A stretch of 64,000 bases of DNA from Chelydra serpentina (Eukaryota; Chordata; Testudines; Chelydridae). Below are positions 43,505 through 55,276 of the stretch, one piece after another; the stretch's first letter is position 1, and each line of letters starts with the position of its first letter. A program made the position numbers and the translations under genes. The stretch is from contig JBAIAC010000007.1 of assembly GCA_037349315.1 (NCBI GenBank), forward strand, positions 21,890,501 to 21,954,500, read 5' to 3'. The notes beneath the pieces were generated by a model. The model made no database searches. It was given only the letters and a program-made list of their open reading frames with translations, and had not been told where the DNA came from.

Positions 43505-45844
43505 AGCCCCATTGAGGGCTGTACCATTGTGAAGACACCTCTTGACCTTGTTGCTATTCACAGCCTCCTATGTAGATTATTAATACTTCTAGAAGGAACA
43601 ATCTGTTCTAAGCGGAGTGTGGGTGTCAGCCGATGGCCAAAAGATGGGTGCACTTTGGCAGTGCATACATGTGTCCATTTGTGACACGTCTCTGTGGCAG
43701 AATTTGGTCCAATTTTTTGTTTCCAGTTATTTATTATTATTTCTTTATTACCATCCTCAGAAACATTAACAAGCCTGAGAAACTGGCTCTTAGCTGAATA
43801 GAATCTTGGCATGTTCAGGAGAAGAATCTCCCTGGTTCAAGGACATGGAATTTCACAGTGAAAAAACAACATTCAGTGACACCTTGAACTCAGAGAGGTA
43901 AGAGAAAAGAGAGAAATATGAAGCTGCTGTATCTATGTGATATCAGTACAATATATGCACAGAGATGTTATTGCTCTAGTGCATTTCACTTCATTTCTGG
44001 TTTCCATCCTATTTATCTTTGTGTATTTTCAGTGACACTACAAATTTACAGAAGTGATCCTGTTCTTTTCTGCCTGGAGACTTCTCCAGTGACTAGATTT
44101 CTGTTTATTTTGCAGTCGCACCCTATTATTCTAAATCAGTTTGTAAACTTGTGTGTGTGTGAGAGAGAGAGAGGAGAGAACTTTAGATAATCAATAACTA
44201 GTGATACAGTACTATGCAGTATGCATGCATATAATAGATTTAACTACCCCTGCAGTTATTCTTATCTCCAGACACTCAGAAAATCCAAACACGGGGTTAA
44301 TCAGGTCTGATTACATCAGACAGTTTAGAATGAATTCAGAATGATTATTTAATGTATTTTTCCTTTATTTGGCTCCAGTTATAATTGTTGCATATATGTG
44401 TGTGCTTTAAATCTAGTGTTAAAGATTACTCTAGATGGAGCTATGTGTATTCTCTGCTTAATGGGAAATCCTCGTCACATCTCTATATGCTATCTCTGAA
44501 AAGAAAGTTTCAAGAAGTTGGTTGTGGGCTGCAGCATTTAACGCATGGATTCCTCCAAACTCCAAAGTGTGCTTAAACTCAAATCCACATCTTTCTCAGC
44601 TCAGATAGTAGCGCTACAGAAAGGGGTTTGATTTGGCCAAGAAGACTATGTTTTGTGCAGTGCCTAGCGCATTTAATTCCTTCTGTCCCAAAACCACTTC
44701 AGTGAGGTTCATTTTACCCATGCACATTATTCTATCCCTGTGGTGGAGAAATTCACCCTCCTCTGATGTGGAGCTGATAGGAAGCCAACTGCCAACATGT
44801 GTTTATATAAATATATTTGCTAGGGTAATGATCCCTTAGTAAACATCTGTACCCAAGAACCTGATGTGGATTTTGGGTGATCCCTCGAGAAGTCTGGTCT
44901 CATACAAATAAGAAAACATAAACCTGTAACACATATAGCCCAGCTTCCAGATGTTCCATGCTGTTTAAGGGAAAATTATACCATCTGCCTCAGACCAACA
45001 CTGTGAAATAAACGAGACACAGGAACTTCAAGAATATGTAGTCCCAAAAATAAACCAAATAGTTAAAAATAAAATAAAATAGCAACATACATTTTATTTG
45101 ATCTACACTTTCATTTGTAGATCATCTACTGAGATTTTTTGTTTTAAACTCTGGGTGCTTAAATTTAGGTATTTTTGCTGTATTTAGGCACCTAAATGAG
45201 AGTGGCCTTGTTTTCAGAAGTGCTGAACACCTGAAAGTCCCATTGATGTCAGTGGTAGTGATGGATGCTCAGCACCTTTGTAGATAATACCTTAGATTAG
45301 AGGATTACTATATTTCTTTTTATCAATAGCTCTATGGGCCAGATCCTGCTCCCACTAAAATCAATGGCAAAGTTCTCTTTGACTTCAATGGGAGCAAAAG
45401 CAGGAACTACAATCCTCATCCTAAAATCCTTAATCTCATGAGAAATCCTCAGTCATGTAGGCAATACCATTGAAGCTAGTGGGAATCACTTATGTGAATG
45501 GGGATTACTTGTGTAATAAGAAGTTGCTATGTTGGGATGGATGATGGGATGCTATGAACACCTTCTGTGTGCAGGTAAAAGTTAAAGTTTGTTACTTGGA
45601 AAGAAGAGGGTTTAAATCTCACCTGAAAAATGGTACTTGCAGCAGTATTGTAGCTGCCATTTGTTAAATGCAGACTCGGAGAGAAAAGCGTCGTCTACTG
45701 AACGAGCATCACCACTTCCTCCTGCACCTGGAGGTCTCTTATCCAGATTTTGACCTGACCCTACTTTGCTTAGCTTGTGAAATCTGATGGGATCACAGCA
45801 TAAAGTAGTGTGGCTAAGGAAAATACATACTACAGTGTCTAGCA
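43505..45844. other. Intergenic stretch, no gene seen
   Basis: It includes a GT/GA simple tract at about 44150-44178 and a short palindromic fold-back at about 45335-45415 ('CCAGATCCTGCTCCCACT...TTGACTTCAATGGGAGCAAAAGCAGG'). No gene recognised. Confidence 0.5.
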
Positions 45845-46145
45845 CAGTGTTTCTAAACCCAGTGAGGTGTGACCCTCTGGGGGCATCACAAAAAGGTAAT
45901 CGGGGGGTCACAAGGTGTTGACAATTGTATGACAATCTAAAGCAAAGAAAATCTTATTCCAGGCTCTCCACACACCCGTACCCTTGAAGTATTCTGTCAA
46001 CATCCCAAAACACACAGATTCTATAGGCTGATCATTGTTATTGTTGATACATTTTTACTCTTACTTTATAGTAAATGTAAGGGGGTTGTGAAAATTTTTG
46101 ACTTTGAATAAGGGGCCGCCACCTGGAACAGGTTGAGAAACACAG
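45845..46145. mobile_element. hAT-like element, about 300 bp
   Basis: The left end CAGTGTTTCTAAACCC pairs with the right end GGTTGAGAAACACAG. The interior 'GTGTGACCCTCTGGGGGCATC' and 'GGGGGGTCACAAGG' is of a known hAT-like type. The flanking 8 bp do not match, so the copy is old or the right end is altered. Confidence 0.55.
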
Positions 46146-49100
46146 GGGGTTTTTGGTCCATTACTGGTGCTCTGAGGTGCTACTGCAGTACAAATAATTA
46201 CTACTAATAAATAATAGACCACTGTAACATTGAAGTATCATGAGGCAAATATAAGCCAAAGTGGTATTGAGTTAAGGATAAGGTTTCAGATGTAGAACCC
46301 AGTTCTACATTCTGTGGCTTACACATGCTATGCTTTCCCCCCCTGCTTTAACAATAAAAGCTTCTATTAAAACGTGTTGGTTCAGCTTCTAATCAAAGCT
46401 ATATGGGCCTACATTTTCAAAGATCAGTCTTAATAGGTGCAACCAATATCTAACATCTGTGCATGCTAGCATTAAAATTTGCATCTGCACTTGTCCTGAT
46501 GAGCTTTGTGAGTGCAAATTTTAACACTTGGGAGTGCATGATTTAAAGGGAGGGTGATAGGAGGGCGCAAACATGCATAGTTTTGTGCACACAAACATGA
46601 AGGTCAGATAAAGGCCCCCACAAATATCTACCCTATGTTATTCACTGTTCTCAACCTACCAATGTCCATTGTGTGTGTGATGCCAGCTTCTCTGAGACAA
46701 AACTCTGAAAAAGAGGACTCCACAAATAAATAGAGTAGGAGGAATCTTAAATAATGGATTACACTTTTTTTACCTACACAAACTCTTCCATAATGTCAAT
46801 TTCACAGTCACAATTTAAATAGCAATAATTTATCTTGGTAATTGGAGGGCTACTGCTGGGTTTGTGTCGCGTGGGATGGAGGTCAGTATGAGTGTACAAT
46901 GAGTGCCGTGCCTTGGAATGAGTTATGGTTTTGAGGGATATGTCCAGTATGCTCATTTTGGGTTTTGGCATTTAATTCCTTCCTCCCATTGAAATATGTG
47001 GGAGGAATTGGATGCCAAAATTTTCACTGTATATGATGTATAATTTCTCCCTTGTACTTCAGTGGGAGGAACATCAGACCCCAAAATGATTATGTGCATA
47101 ATGGCAAAGAATGTATCACTGCATTTTTTAATGTCAGTTGTGGGAGTTCCTGGAAGGGTAAAATATTGCTGTCACCTTTCCCGCTTCTTGGTTTCCAGTA
47201 GGACTTTTCCACACAACCCCAAGGATCCTACCAACCCAGAACTTTAATTCTCTCCAGAAATTTGGTGCTGGCCCAGTATCCTTTAGATAAGCCAAAGCAA
47301 AACTCTGGATATGAACATACCCCCAAACTTCAGAAAAATTCCAATCCAGGTCTAAATCCAAATAACAAGCCTTGGCATTAGTATAGAACTTTGTGTGTTC
47401 AAAGTAATGTTTTAACAATCCTCACAATGCCCCACTGAGATGGCTCATTGCTGTTATGCCCGCTTTACAGATGGAAAAATGGAGTCACAGAGTGATTAAG
47501 TGACTTGCTTAAGGCCACATAGCAGTGGCAGAGCTGGGATTAGAATACAGGACTTCTTCCCATTGGGTTGTGGTTTCTCTGCATCTTGTTACAGATGCAG
47601 CACAGAATGTCACCCAGAGAATTTTCCACTGCTGCTTTTTTTGGTTGCTTTTAGTGCATTTGATTTCAGATTAAAAATATATGCTTGGGTCTGTCCAGAC
47701 ACATCCATCCTCTGCCCCCAATCATGCCCAATATCCTCTACACTTGTATGGTATTTGTAGCAGGTGTGGGATGTGGATCAAAACATGTGCAGGATTCTCC
47801 ATGGCCATCTGCAGTATCTGTTTACACACCGTAGGTTAGACAAGGCAAAACTCCATTCTGTGCCTCTTTTCACATCATGAAACCAATGCAGGCTCGGCCC
47901 CGTTCAGGGTTTTGACACTCTTCTTTTGTGGACTTTTACTCAAGATGGGCCTGATTCAAAACCCACTGATGTTAATGGGAATTCTCCATTGACTTCCATG
48001 GGGTTTGGATCAGGCCTTCTGTTATGTGTTCCTATCAAACAAAGTGTCTGCTCCTAATCTTCTTGCGGTCTCTGGAAGTTTTGCCATTGTCTTCCCTGGG
48101 AGTACGACTGGATCCAAGATGAGCAGAAATGAGGTGAATGAATAGTCTTCATTTGCTAATTCCAGTCCTCTGTTAAGCTTCCAAAGCTTGTAAAGAGGCA
48201 TAAACTAATTTATATATAACTAATTTAGCAACAGTTACAATTATTCTAAACATATTCTGTTTCATTAAATGTTATCAAGATTCCATTGTAATTTATTTGA
48301 TTAAATAGGAGTTGCTTTCTCTCTAAAAATGATTTATAACGTGTTTTTAATAGGAAGAGTTTCCAAAAGGCTTTAGGATGTCAAAGCAGTGCTATTAATC
48401 TTTTTATTAGCATTTTGAAAAATGGCATGTGTTGCCTGATTGGTAGATATTTGTTAGCATTCTCCTTTTCTACAGAGGATTATCACTTTGACCCCACTAT
48501 TGTTTAGTATACTGGAGCGCTATACTTTTCATATAAAGGCCAGAATCTAATATCAGTTACAAAGTGGAGTTAATCTGGATTAGAACTGGTGTGACCGAGA
48601 GTAAAATTTGGGTCAGTGTTTCAAAAGACTTCAGCTGGCAGCTTGCTTTGCATCCCATAGACAATTCTATCAGAAAATACATTTATTTTTTCATATAACT
48701 TAACAATTTTTTTAACTTCAATAAAACAGCATGATTCCTTTAATTTAAAAAAAACCCACACAGAAAGCGCTATTTTTTTCTACACACTGTGACAAAAAAA
48801 GAAATCCCAAGTAAAATTTAATATTAAGGTTCTATTTTGGAATGATGGGCCAAATTTGGTTCTCCGATACACCACTGATTTCAATGGAGTTATTGCAAAT
48901 TAACACCAGGGTAAATGATAACAGAATTTGGCCTGATATATTAATTTTTTGAAATCATTATTATACACTGCTATATTTTAAATTTATCAACAATGCATTT
49001 TATAATACCCTTTATGTTATAAAATGCATTGTTTATATTTTTTTAACAGACCATACATATAACCAGCTTCTATGAAGCACGTTGGGGCTCAATCCTGCAG

Positions 49101-50100
49101 CCTTTGCTCATGTGATGTGAGTAATTCTTACCCATACAATAGCACCACTGACTTCAATAGGTCTACTCATGTGAGTAGGGCTGGGCCTACCACCTTTACA
49201 CAAAACTCCTATTGACTTCAGTGAGAGTATTCACATGAGAAAAGCAAGCAAGACTTGGCCTTGAATAAGATTTGCAGGCTTTGGCTCGCAATATCAGTAT
49301 GTTTAGTGCATTATTTTAATTAGCTGTAAAACATGCTTTAAAATGCCAGATAATAAATAACAAAAGTAAAGTATTTATAACTGGAAACTTATTATAATGT
49401 ATTACTAAAACTCTTTGTATATCCAAGGGTTTTCTACTGTAGCTCTGTGAAGTATTCATTATTGAAAATGTTTCTGCTCTACGAAGGTTCTATAAAATAC
49501 ATGCCCTTTGCTACAAGCTGACAACACTTCAAGGCCCTGAGGCCTGTGTGAGAGGCCGGGAGCTGTAACAGTAGAGGTACTGTGCACTGCTAGGGAGAAG
49601 CAAAAGAGAGGCACATAAAAATTAACAAAAAGAGCTTATGTGATGAGGCTGCAAAAGGTGGTGTCAGGCAGGGTCACAAAAATTAATATAAAAGTTAGAG
49701 CCCAGATTTCTAACACACACTTGCTTTTAAAAAAATCAAGTGCCTAATCCTCACAATCCTTGCTCAGGCAGAGCTCCCAGGTCCTTAATTTGAAATTGTC
49801 AACATTATTTATTTGAGCAGAGATTGTCAAGCAGGAAAGCCTAAAATTATACATTGCCATAGATTGCCTCATAGCGTCGATAAATACCTCTGGTAGGAAG
49901 AAACAAACAAACAAGAAAATCCCTGCAGGAACTGCTGTCAAATACAATTCAAACCTGTGTGAAAAAAGACAGCTTGCAGTCACTCTTCTATGAAACTATG
50001 TGGATTAATAAAACATCATTAAAGTAGTGCTTAGAGACCCCAACCAGAATTGGGGCCCCATTGTATGAGGCACTGAACAAGCATCCGAGACAATTCCTGC
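46146..50100. other. Intergenic stretch, no gene seen
   Basis: It holds a MIR-type fragment at 47415-47570 and short fold-back repeats with the 'TTGACTTCAATGGG' core near 47945-48030, 48850-48945 and 49085-49255. No gene is recognised. Confidence 0.5.
47415..47570 (-). repeat. MIR-type ancient SINE fragment
   Basis: 'CTTTACAGATGGAAAAATGGAG', 'GATTAAGTGACTTGCTTAAGG', 'CCACATAGCAGTGGCAGAGC' and 'TGGGATTAGAATACAGG' follow the order of a reversed MIR almost throughout. This is the best-preserved minus-strand copy in the window. Confidence 0.75.
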
Positions 50101-50275
50101 CCCAAGGAGTTTACAGTCTCAATTGATGCAACAAAGGCAGTATTATCATCATTTCACAGATTGGGGGACTACCTGAAGCACAGAGAGATTAAGCAAGTTG
50201 CCCAGTGTAACACAGGTAGTCTGTGGTTGAGCTGGGAATTGAACCCATATAGCTTGAGTCCCAGGCCAGTACCGT
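50100..50275 (-). repeat. MIR-type ancient SINE fragment
   Basis: 'CATTTCACAGATTGGGGGAC', 'AGAGATTAAGCAAGTTGCCC' and 'GAGCTGGGAATTGAACCCA' follow the reversed MIR order. Confidence 0.65.
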
Positions 50276-50508
50276 AGGTGATTCCCTTTTTCACTGGTGT
50301 CTGTATTACCTGGATTGAATGCCACTTCCAGTATGCAAGCAGGCTGTCTGTTATGGCAGTGGTTATTACTCTCCAAGCGCCATTGCAAGATGCCAGCATA
50401 CACCCCTTCAGGATACATCTGTTGTGAGTCCATGCCTATGAGCCAGTTTAAAGAGTGATGTACTTAACATGAAAAGGGGATGTATTAGATCAAAGTAGAG
50501 ATTATAAT

Positions 50509-51153
50509 TAGGGCCCTACCACAGTCACAGTCCATTTTGGTCAATTTCACAGGCAAAGGATTTTAAAAATCATAAATGTCATGATTTCAGCTATTTAAAT
50601 CTGAAATGTCATGGTGTTGTAATGGTAGGTGTCCTGACCCAAAAAGGTGTTGGGCGGGGGAGAGGGTTGCAAGGTTATTGTAGGGGGATTGTGGTACTGC
50701 TACCTTTACTTCTGCACTGCTGCTGGCGGTGACGCTGCCTTCAGAGCTGGGCAACTGGAGAGCAGCGGCTGCTGGCTGGGAGCCCAGCTCTGAAGGCAGA
50801 GCCACCGCCAGTAGCTGCACAGAAGGATGGCATGGTATGGTATTGCCACCCTTATTTCTGCACTGCTGCCTGCAGAGCTGGGCCCTCAGTCAGCAGCCAC
50901 CACTTTCCCGCCGCCCAGCTCTGAAGGCAGCGTAGAAGTAAAGGTGGCAATACCGCGACCTCCCTAAAATAACCTTGCGACCCCTCTGCAATTCCCTTTT
51001 GCATCAGGACCCCCAATTTGAGAAACACTGGTCTCCCCGGTGAAATCTGTATAGTATAGGGTACAAGCACACAAAAGACCAGATTTCACCGGGGAGACCA
51101 GATTTCACGGTCTGTGATGCGTTTTCCATGGCCGTGAATTTGGTAGGGCCCTA
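50509..51153. mobile_element. 645-bp palindromic-ended MITE/hAT-like element with 8-bp target duplication
   Basis: It starts TAGGGCCCTACCA and ends TGGTAGGGCCCTA, a perfect 12-13-bp inverted repeat that itself contains the palindrome AGGGCCCT. The flanks are ATTATAAT (50501-50508) and ATTAGAAT (51154-51161), an 8-bp duplication with one mismatch. The interior holds inverted blocks: 'CTGCTGGCGGTGACGCTGCC' near 50720 and its relatives, and 'CTCCCCGGTGAAATCTG' near 51032 against 'CAGATTTCACCGGGGAG' near 51080. There is no transposase. Confidence 0.8.
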
Positions 51154-51164
51154 ATTAGAATGCT

Positions 51165-51415
51165 CACAACCTCTATAGTGCTTTTATTCCAAGAATCACA
51201 AAGCACTTCATAAACATTTGTAGATTAAGCCTCACGCCCCCTTTTATGATAGGTAAATGTCATTGTCCCATTTTAGAAAGGGGGAAACGGAGATCACAAA
51301 GAGGTTGGCCAAGAATATGCAAAAAAGTCTGGGACTGAGCTAGGAATAGAACATGGATCTCCTGTTTGCTGGTCCTGTGTGTTAACCACAAGACAGCCTC
51401 TTAATATACATGCTG
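51165..51415 (-). repeat. MIR-like ancient SINE fragment
   Basis: 'CATTGTCCCATTTTAGAAAGG', 'GGGAAACGGAGATCACAAAG' and 'TGAGCTAGGAATAGAACATGG' follow the order of a reversed MIR core. Diverged. Confidence 0.5.
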
Positions 51416-51725
51416 TAACCATGACATTACTTTAAGCTTCAGGCAAGAATCAACTGCCCCATCTTGTTTCTGTTGGGAGCCTGCAGTTAAGGAAGTTAGG
51501 GTATTTTTTTGGTCTACATTTGTGTTTACTAGCTAACATTCCCCAAATCATACATGTAAAGTACATATCAGTACATACCATATTTTGGTTAAAAATTATG
51601 ATAAATATGAGCATGCATGTGACATGCTGTGGCGATAGGTGTTCTAAATCAGGAAAATAAATGTTAGCATTTGAAAATTTAATATAAAGAGTGTACATGC
51701 ACGTATGCTAATTTTCCAAATCTAC

Positions 51726-52490
51726 CTGTGATGGAGTGTGCTCCCCACACTCACCCTGAAGAGATTAATGTAGGCTAGATGGGCCAATTAACCTATTAGG
51801 CTGCAAATTGAAGGATATTTAGGCTGAGAAGAGAGCCCTAATTAAAGAAAGCTCACATGGGCAGAAGCAGGTGGGGCTTCTATAAAACCAGGGAGATGCT
51901 AGCAGGGAAGATGGTTGCAGTCACTAACTCTGGGACAAGGGCGAGAGGTGGATTTAGACCCTAAAGGAGGGGTTTGGCTAGAAGGGTGGAGAATGTGATC
52001 ATGGGATGAGCAAGGTAGGAAGTAGTCCAGGGGAGTGGCAGGAAGGTTTGTGGTTGCCTTCACTGCTGGAGATAGAGCCCTGGACTGGAACCCAGAGTAG
52101 AGGGTGGGCCTGGGTTCCTCTACCAGCCACTGAGTGAGTGGCATACTGTGGGCAGTGAACTTGGAGGCTGTCTGGAGCCATGTGTTCTAGCCACATAGGA
52201 AGTGGCCTTGCCAGAACAGTGAACCTAATGGCTTCCTGTGACAGCGAGGAAGCCTGTGATAGTACTCCAGAAGGGGAGGACTCTTGTGACTTTGCTGGGA
52301 GGCTGAACCATGAGGGTGAAGCATTGTAGCTCTTGAGGTGCAAGAGAGGGACCGTGGACTGAGAGAGCAAGGCAATGGGCTGAGGAACCTCAAGAAGAGG
52401 GTGTCAGGCTGAAAGAGCTAATCCCCAGACGTGGCCAGAAGGAAGCCCTCCAGCAGTGAGTAGAGCATCCTGTGACATACCCTTTTCTGG
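51726..52490 (+). repeat. Unclassified repeat-like segment, possibly LTR-derived
   Basis: It starts near 'TGTGATGGAGTGTGCTCCCC' and contains 'TATAAAACCAGGGAG' (TATA-like) at about 51880, followed by purine-rich sequence. This arrangement is common in reptile LTRs, but no partner LTR or target duplication was found. Confidence 0.35.
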
Positions 52491-52525
52491 GGCGTTTGTA
52501 AGGTTTGCTTAAATGCATTAGATTT

Positions 52526-52559
52526 AATGCATTTAAACAATGCATTTAAACAATGCATT
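52526..52559. repeat. 13-bp tandem repeat, 2.6 copies
   Basis: The unit AATGCATTTAAAC is repeated exactly at 52526-52538 and 52539-52551, then partly at 52552-52559. It abuts the left end of the SINE. Confidence 0.9.
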
Positions 52560-52738
52560 GGGGGGAGGGATAGCTCAGTGGTTTGAGCATTGGCCTGGTG
52601 AACCCAGGGTGGGGAGTTCAATCCTTGAGGGGGCCATTGAGGGATCTGGGGCAAAAATTGGGGATTGGTCCTGCTTTGAGCAGGGGGTTGGACTAGATGA
52701 CCTCCTAAGGTCCCTTCCAACCCTGATATTCTATGATT
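52560..52738 (+). mobile_element. tRNA-derived SINE with CR1-like 3' tail (turtle Cry/PolIII type)
   Basis: The head has an RNA polymerase III A box, TAGCTCAGTGG at 52571-52581, and a B box, GAGTTCAATCC at 52614-52624, at tRNA-like spacing. The tail, 'GGACTAGATGACCTCC...GTCCCTTCCAACCCTGATAT...CTATGATT', is shared with CR1 LINEs, so the SINE can be copied by the CR1 enzyme. No clear target duplication is seen, as is usual for CR1-mobilised copies. Confidence 0.8.
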
Positions 52739-52846
52739 ACATTTGGGTAAAATATAAGCAATTTACCTAATTCTGTAAAGGCAAAAACTAGGGTTTTTGA
52801 TTTCAAAAGGGCTAACTTTAATAAATTAAGGAAATTAGTTAGGGAA

Positions 52847-53434
52847 GTGGATTGGACTAAAGAATTTATGGACCTAAAGGCGGAGGAGGCCTGGGATTAT
52901 TTCAAGTTAAAGTTGCAGAAGCTATCAGAAGCCTGTATCCCAAGAAAGGGGAAACAATTCATAGGCAGGGGTTTTAGACCAAGCTGGATGAGCAAGCATC
53001 TGAGAGAGGTGATTAAGAAAAAACAGAAAGCATACAAGGAGTGGAAGATGGGAGGGATCAGCAAAGAAACCTACCTTATTGAGGTCAGCGCATGTAGGGA
53101 TAAAGTGAGACAGGCTAAAAGGCATGTAGAATTGGACCTTGCAAAGGGAATTAAAACCAATAGTAAAAAGTTTTATAGCCATATAAATAGGAAGAAAACA
53201 AAGAAAGAAGAAGTGGGACCGCTAAACACTGAGGATGGAGTGGAGGTTAAGGATAATCTAGGCATGGCTCAATATCTAAACAAATACTTTGCCTCAGTCT
53301 TTAATGAGGCTAATGAGGAGATTAGGAATAGTGGCAGCATGACAAATGGGAATAAGGATGTGGGGGTAGATATTACCATATCCGAGGTAGAAGCCAAACT
53401 TGAATCCAAGAATATTAAAGGAACTGGCACATGA
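52847..53434 (+). pseudogene. CR1 ORF2, segment upstream of the reverse transcriptase
   Basis: This open stretch (the frame extends upstream to about 52790) encodes a Lys/Glu-rich region with 'DWTKEFMDLKAEEAWDYF', 'FRPSWMSKHLREVIKKK', 'HINRKKTKKEEVGPL', 'YLNKYFASVF' and 'ITISEVEAKLES', typical of the region between endonuclease and RT in turtle CR1. The expected next motif of the KAPGPD class is missing: at about 53400 the sequence jumps from 'ESKNIK' to the RT frame, which indicates a small deletion of about 30 bases with a frame change. Confidence 0.75.
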
Positions 53435-54830
53435 AATTGCAAGCCCATTAGCAAAAATTTTTAATGAATCTCTAAACTCAGGGGTTGTACCATTTGACTG
53501 GAGAATAGCTAATATAGTTCCTATTTTTAAGAAAGGGAAAAAAAGTGACCCGGGTAACTACAGGCCTGTTAGTTTGACATCTGTAGTATGCAAGGTCTTG
53601 GAAAAATTTTTGAAGGAGAAAGTAAAGGACATTGAGGTCAATGGCAATTGGGACAAATTACAACATGGTTTTACAAAAGGTAGATCGTGCCAAACCAACT
53701 TGATCTCCTTCTTTGAGAAAGTAACAGATTTTTTAGATAAAGGAAACGCAGTGGATCTAATCTACCTCGATTTCAGTAAGGCATTTGATACAGTACCACA
53801 TGAGGAATTATCGGTTAAATTGGAAAAGATGGGGATCAATATGAAAATTGAGAGGTGGATAAGGAACTGGTTAAAGGGGAGACTACAGCGGGTCATACTG
53901 AAAGGTGAACTGTCAGGTTGGAGGGAGGTTACTAGTGGAGTTCCTCAAGGTTCAGTTTTGGGACCAATTTTATTTAATCTTTTTATTACTGACCTCGGCA
54001 CCAAGAGTGGGAGTGTGCTAATAAAGTTTGCAGATGACACAAAGTTGGGAGGTATTGCCAATTCAGAAAAGGATCGGGATATCCTACAGGAAGATCTGGA
54101 TGACCTTGTAAACTGGAGTAATAGTAATAGGATGAAATTTAATAGTGAGAAGTGTAAGGTTATGCATTTAGGGATTAATAACAAGAATTTTAGTTATAAG
54201 CTGGGGACGCATCAGTTGGAAGTAACGGAAGAGGAGAAGGACCTCGGAGTCCTGGTTGATCACAGGATGACTATGAGTCGCCAATGTGATGTGGCCGTGA
54301 AAAACGCTAATGCGGTCTTGGGATGCATTAGGCGAGGTATTTCTAGTAGAGATAAGGAGGTGTTAGTACCGTTATACAAGGCATTGGTAAGACCTCATTT
54401 GGAATACTGTGTGCAGTTCTGGTCTCCCATGTTTAAGAAGGATGAATTCAAACTGGAACAGGTACAAAGAAGGGCCACTAGGATGATCCGAGGAATGGAA
54501 AACCTGTCGTATGAAAGGAGACTCAAGGAGCTTGGTTTGTTTACCTTAACCAAAAGAAGGCTGAGGGGAGATATGATTGCTCTCTTTAAATATATCAGAG
54601 GGATAAATACCAGGGAGGGAGAGGAATTATTTCAGCTCAGTACCAATGTGGACACAAGAACAAATGGATATAAACTGGCCATCAGGAAGTTTAGACTGGA
54701 AATTAGACGAAGGTTTCTAACCATCAGAGGAGTGAAGTTCTGGAACAGCCTTCCAAGGGAAGCAGTGGGGGCAAAAGACCTAACTGGCTTCAAGATTAAG
54801 CTAGATACGTTTATGGAGGGGATGGTTTGA
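53400..54830 (+). pseudogene. CR1 reverse transcriptase (476 open codons)
   Basis: The frame from 53400 is open to TGA at 54828. Motifs in order: 'NIVPIFKKG', 'NYRPVSLTSVVCKVLEK', 'GFTKGRSCQTNL', 'YLDFSKAFDTVPH' (catalytic Asp), 'GVPQGSVLGPILFNLF', 'FADDTKLGG' (catalytic Asp pair), 'HLGI', then the C-terminal 'ALVRPHLEYCVQFWSP', 'QRRATRMI' and 'RLKELGLFTLTKRRLRGD' blocks. This enzyme copies CR1 and probably its partner SINEs by target-primed reverse transcription. The catalytic centre looks intact, but without the 5' part the copy cannot move by itself. The low decay suggests a relatively young insertion. Confidence 0.82.
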
Positions 54831-55276
54831 TGGGATAACATGATCTTAGTCAAAGGTCAATTAATTGCCATCAGTGGTAAATAGGACCAATGGTCAATGA
54901 TGGGATGTTAGAAGTTACTACAGAGAACTTTTTCCTGGGTGTCTGGCTGGTGAGTCTTGCCCACATGCTCGGGGTTCAGCTGATCGCCATATTTGGGGTC
55001 GGGAAGGAATTTTCCTCCAGGGTAGATTGGCAGAGGCCCTGGAGGTTTTTTTGCCTTCCTCTGCAGCATGGGGCACGGGTCACTTACCGGAGGATTCTCT
55101 GCATCTTGAAGTCTTTAAACCATGATTTGAGGACTTCAATAGCTGAGACATAGGTGAGAGGATTATTCCAGGAGTGGGTGGGTGAGATTCTGTGGCCTGC
55201 ATTGTGCAGGAGGTCAGACTAGATGATCATAATGGTCCCTTCTGACCTAAAAGTCTATGAGTCTATGAGTCTATAA

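Larger units (their letters stand above)
52775..55276 (+). mobile_element. CR1 LINE, 5'-truncated
   Basis: About 2.5 kb of a CR1 element: the segment between endonuclease and RT, the full RT region, a 3' UTR (54831-55250) and the tail. The 3' end has the hairpin 'GGTCAGACTAGATGATC...TTCTGACC' (about 55212-55248) and nearly three units of AGTCTATG (55252-55275), the octamer tail typical of CR1. The 5' end, including the endonuclease, is missing, as for most CR1 copies. The coding region is open except for one frame change near 53400. Confidence 0.88.

Noticed and set aside
52560..52632. Possible tRNA gene
   Set aside because: A and B boxes are present, but the cloverleaf is not maintained and the CR1-like tail shows it to be a SINE.
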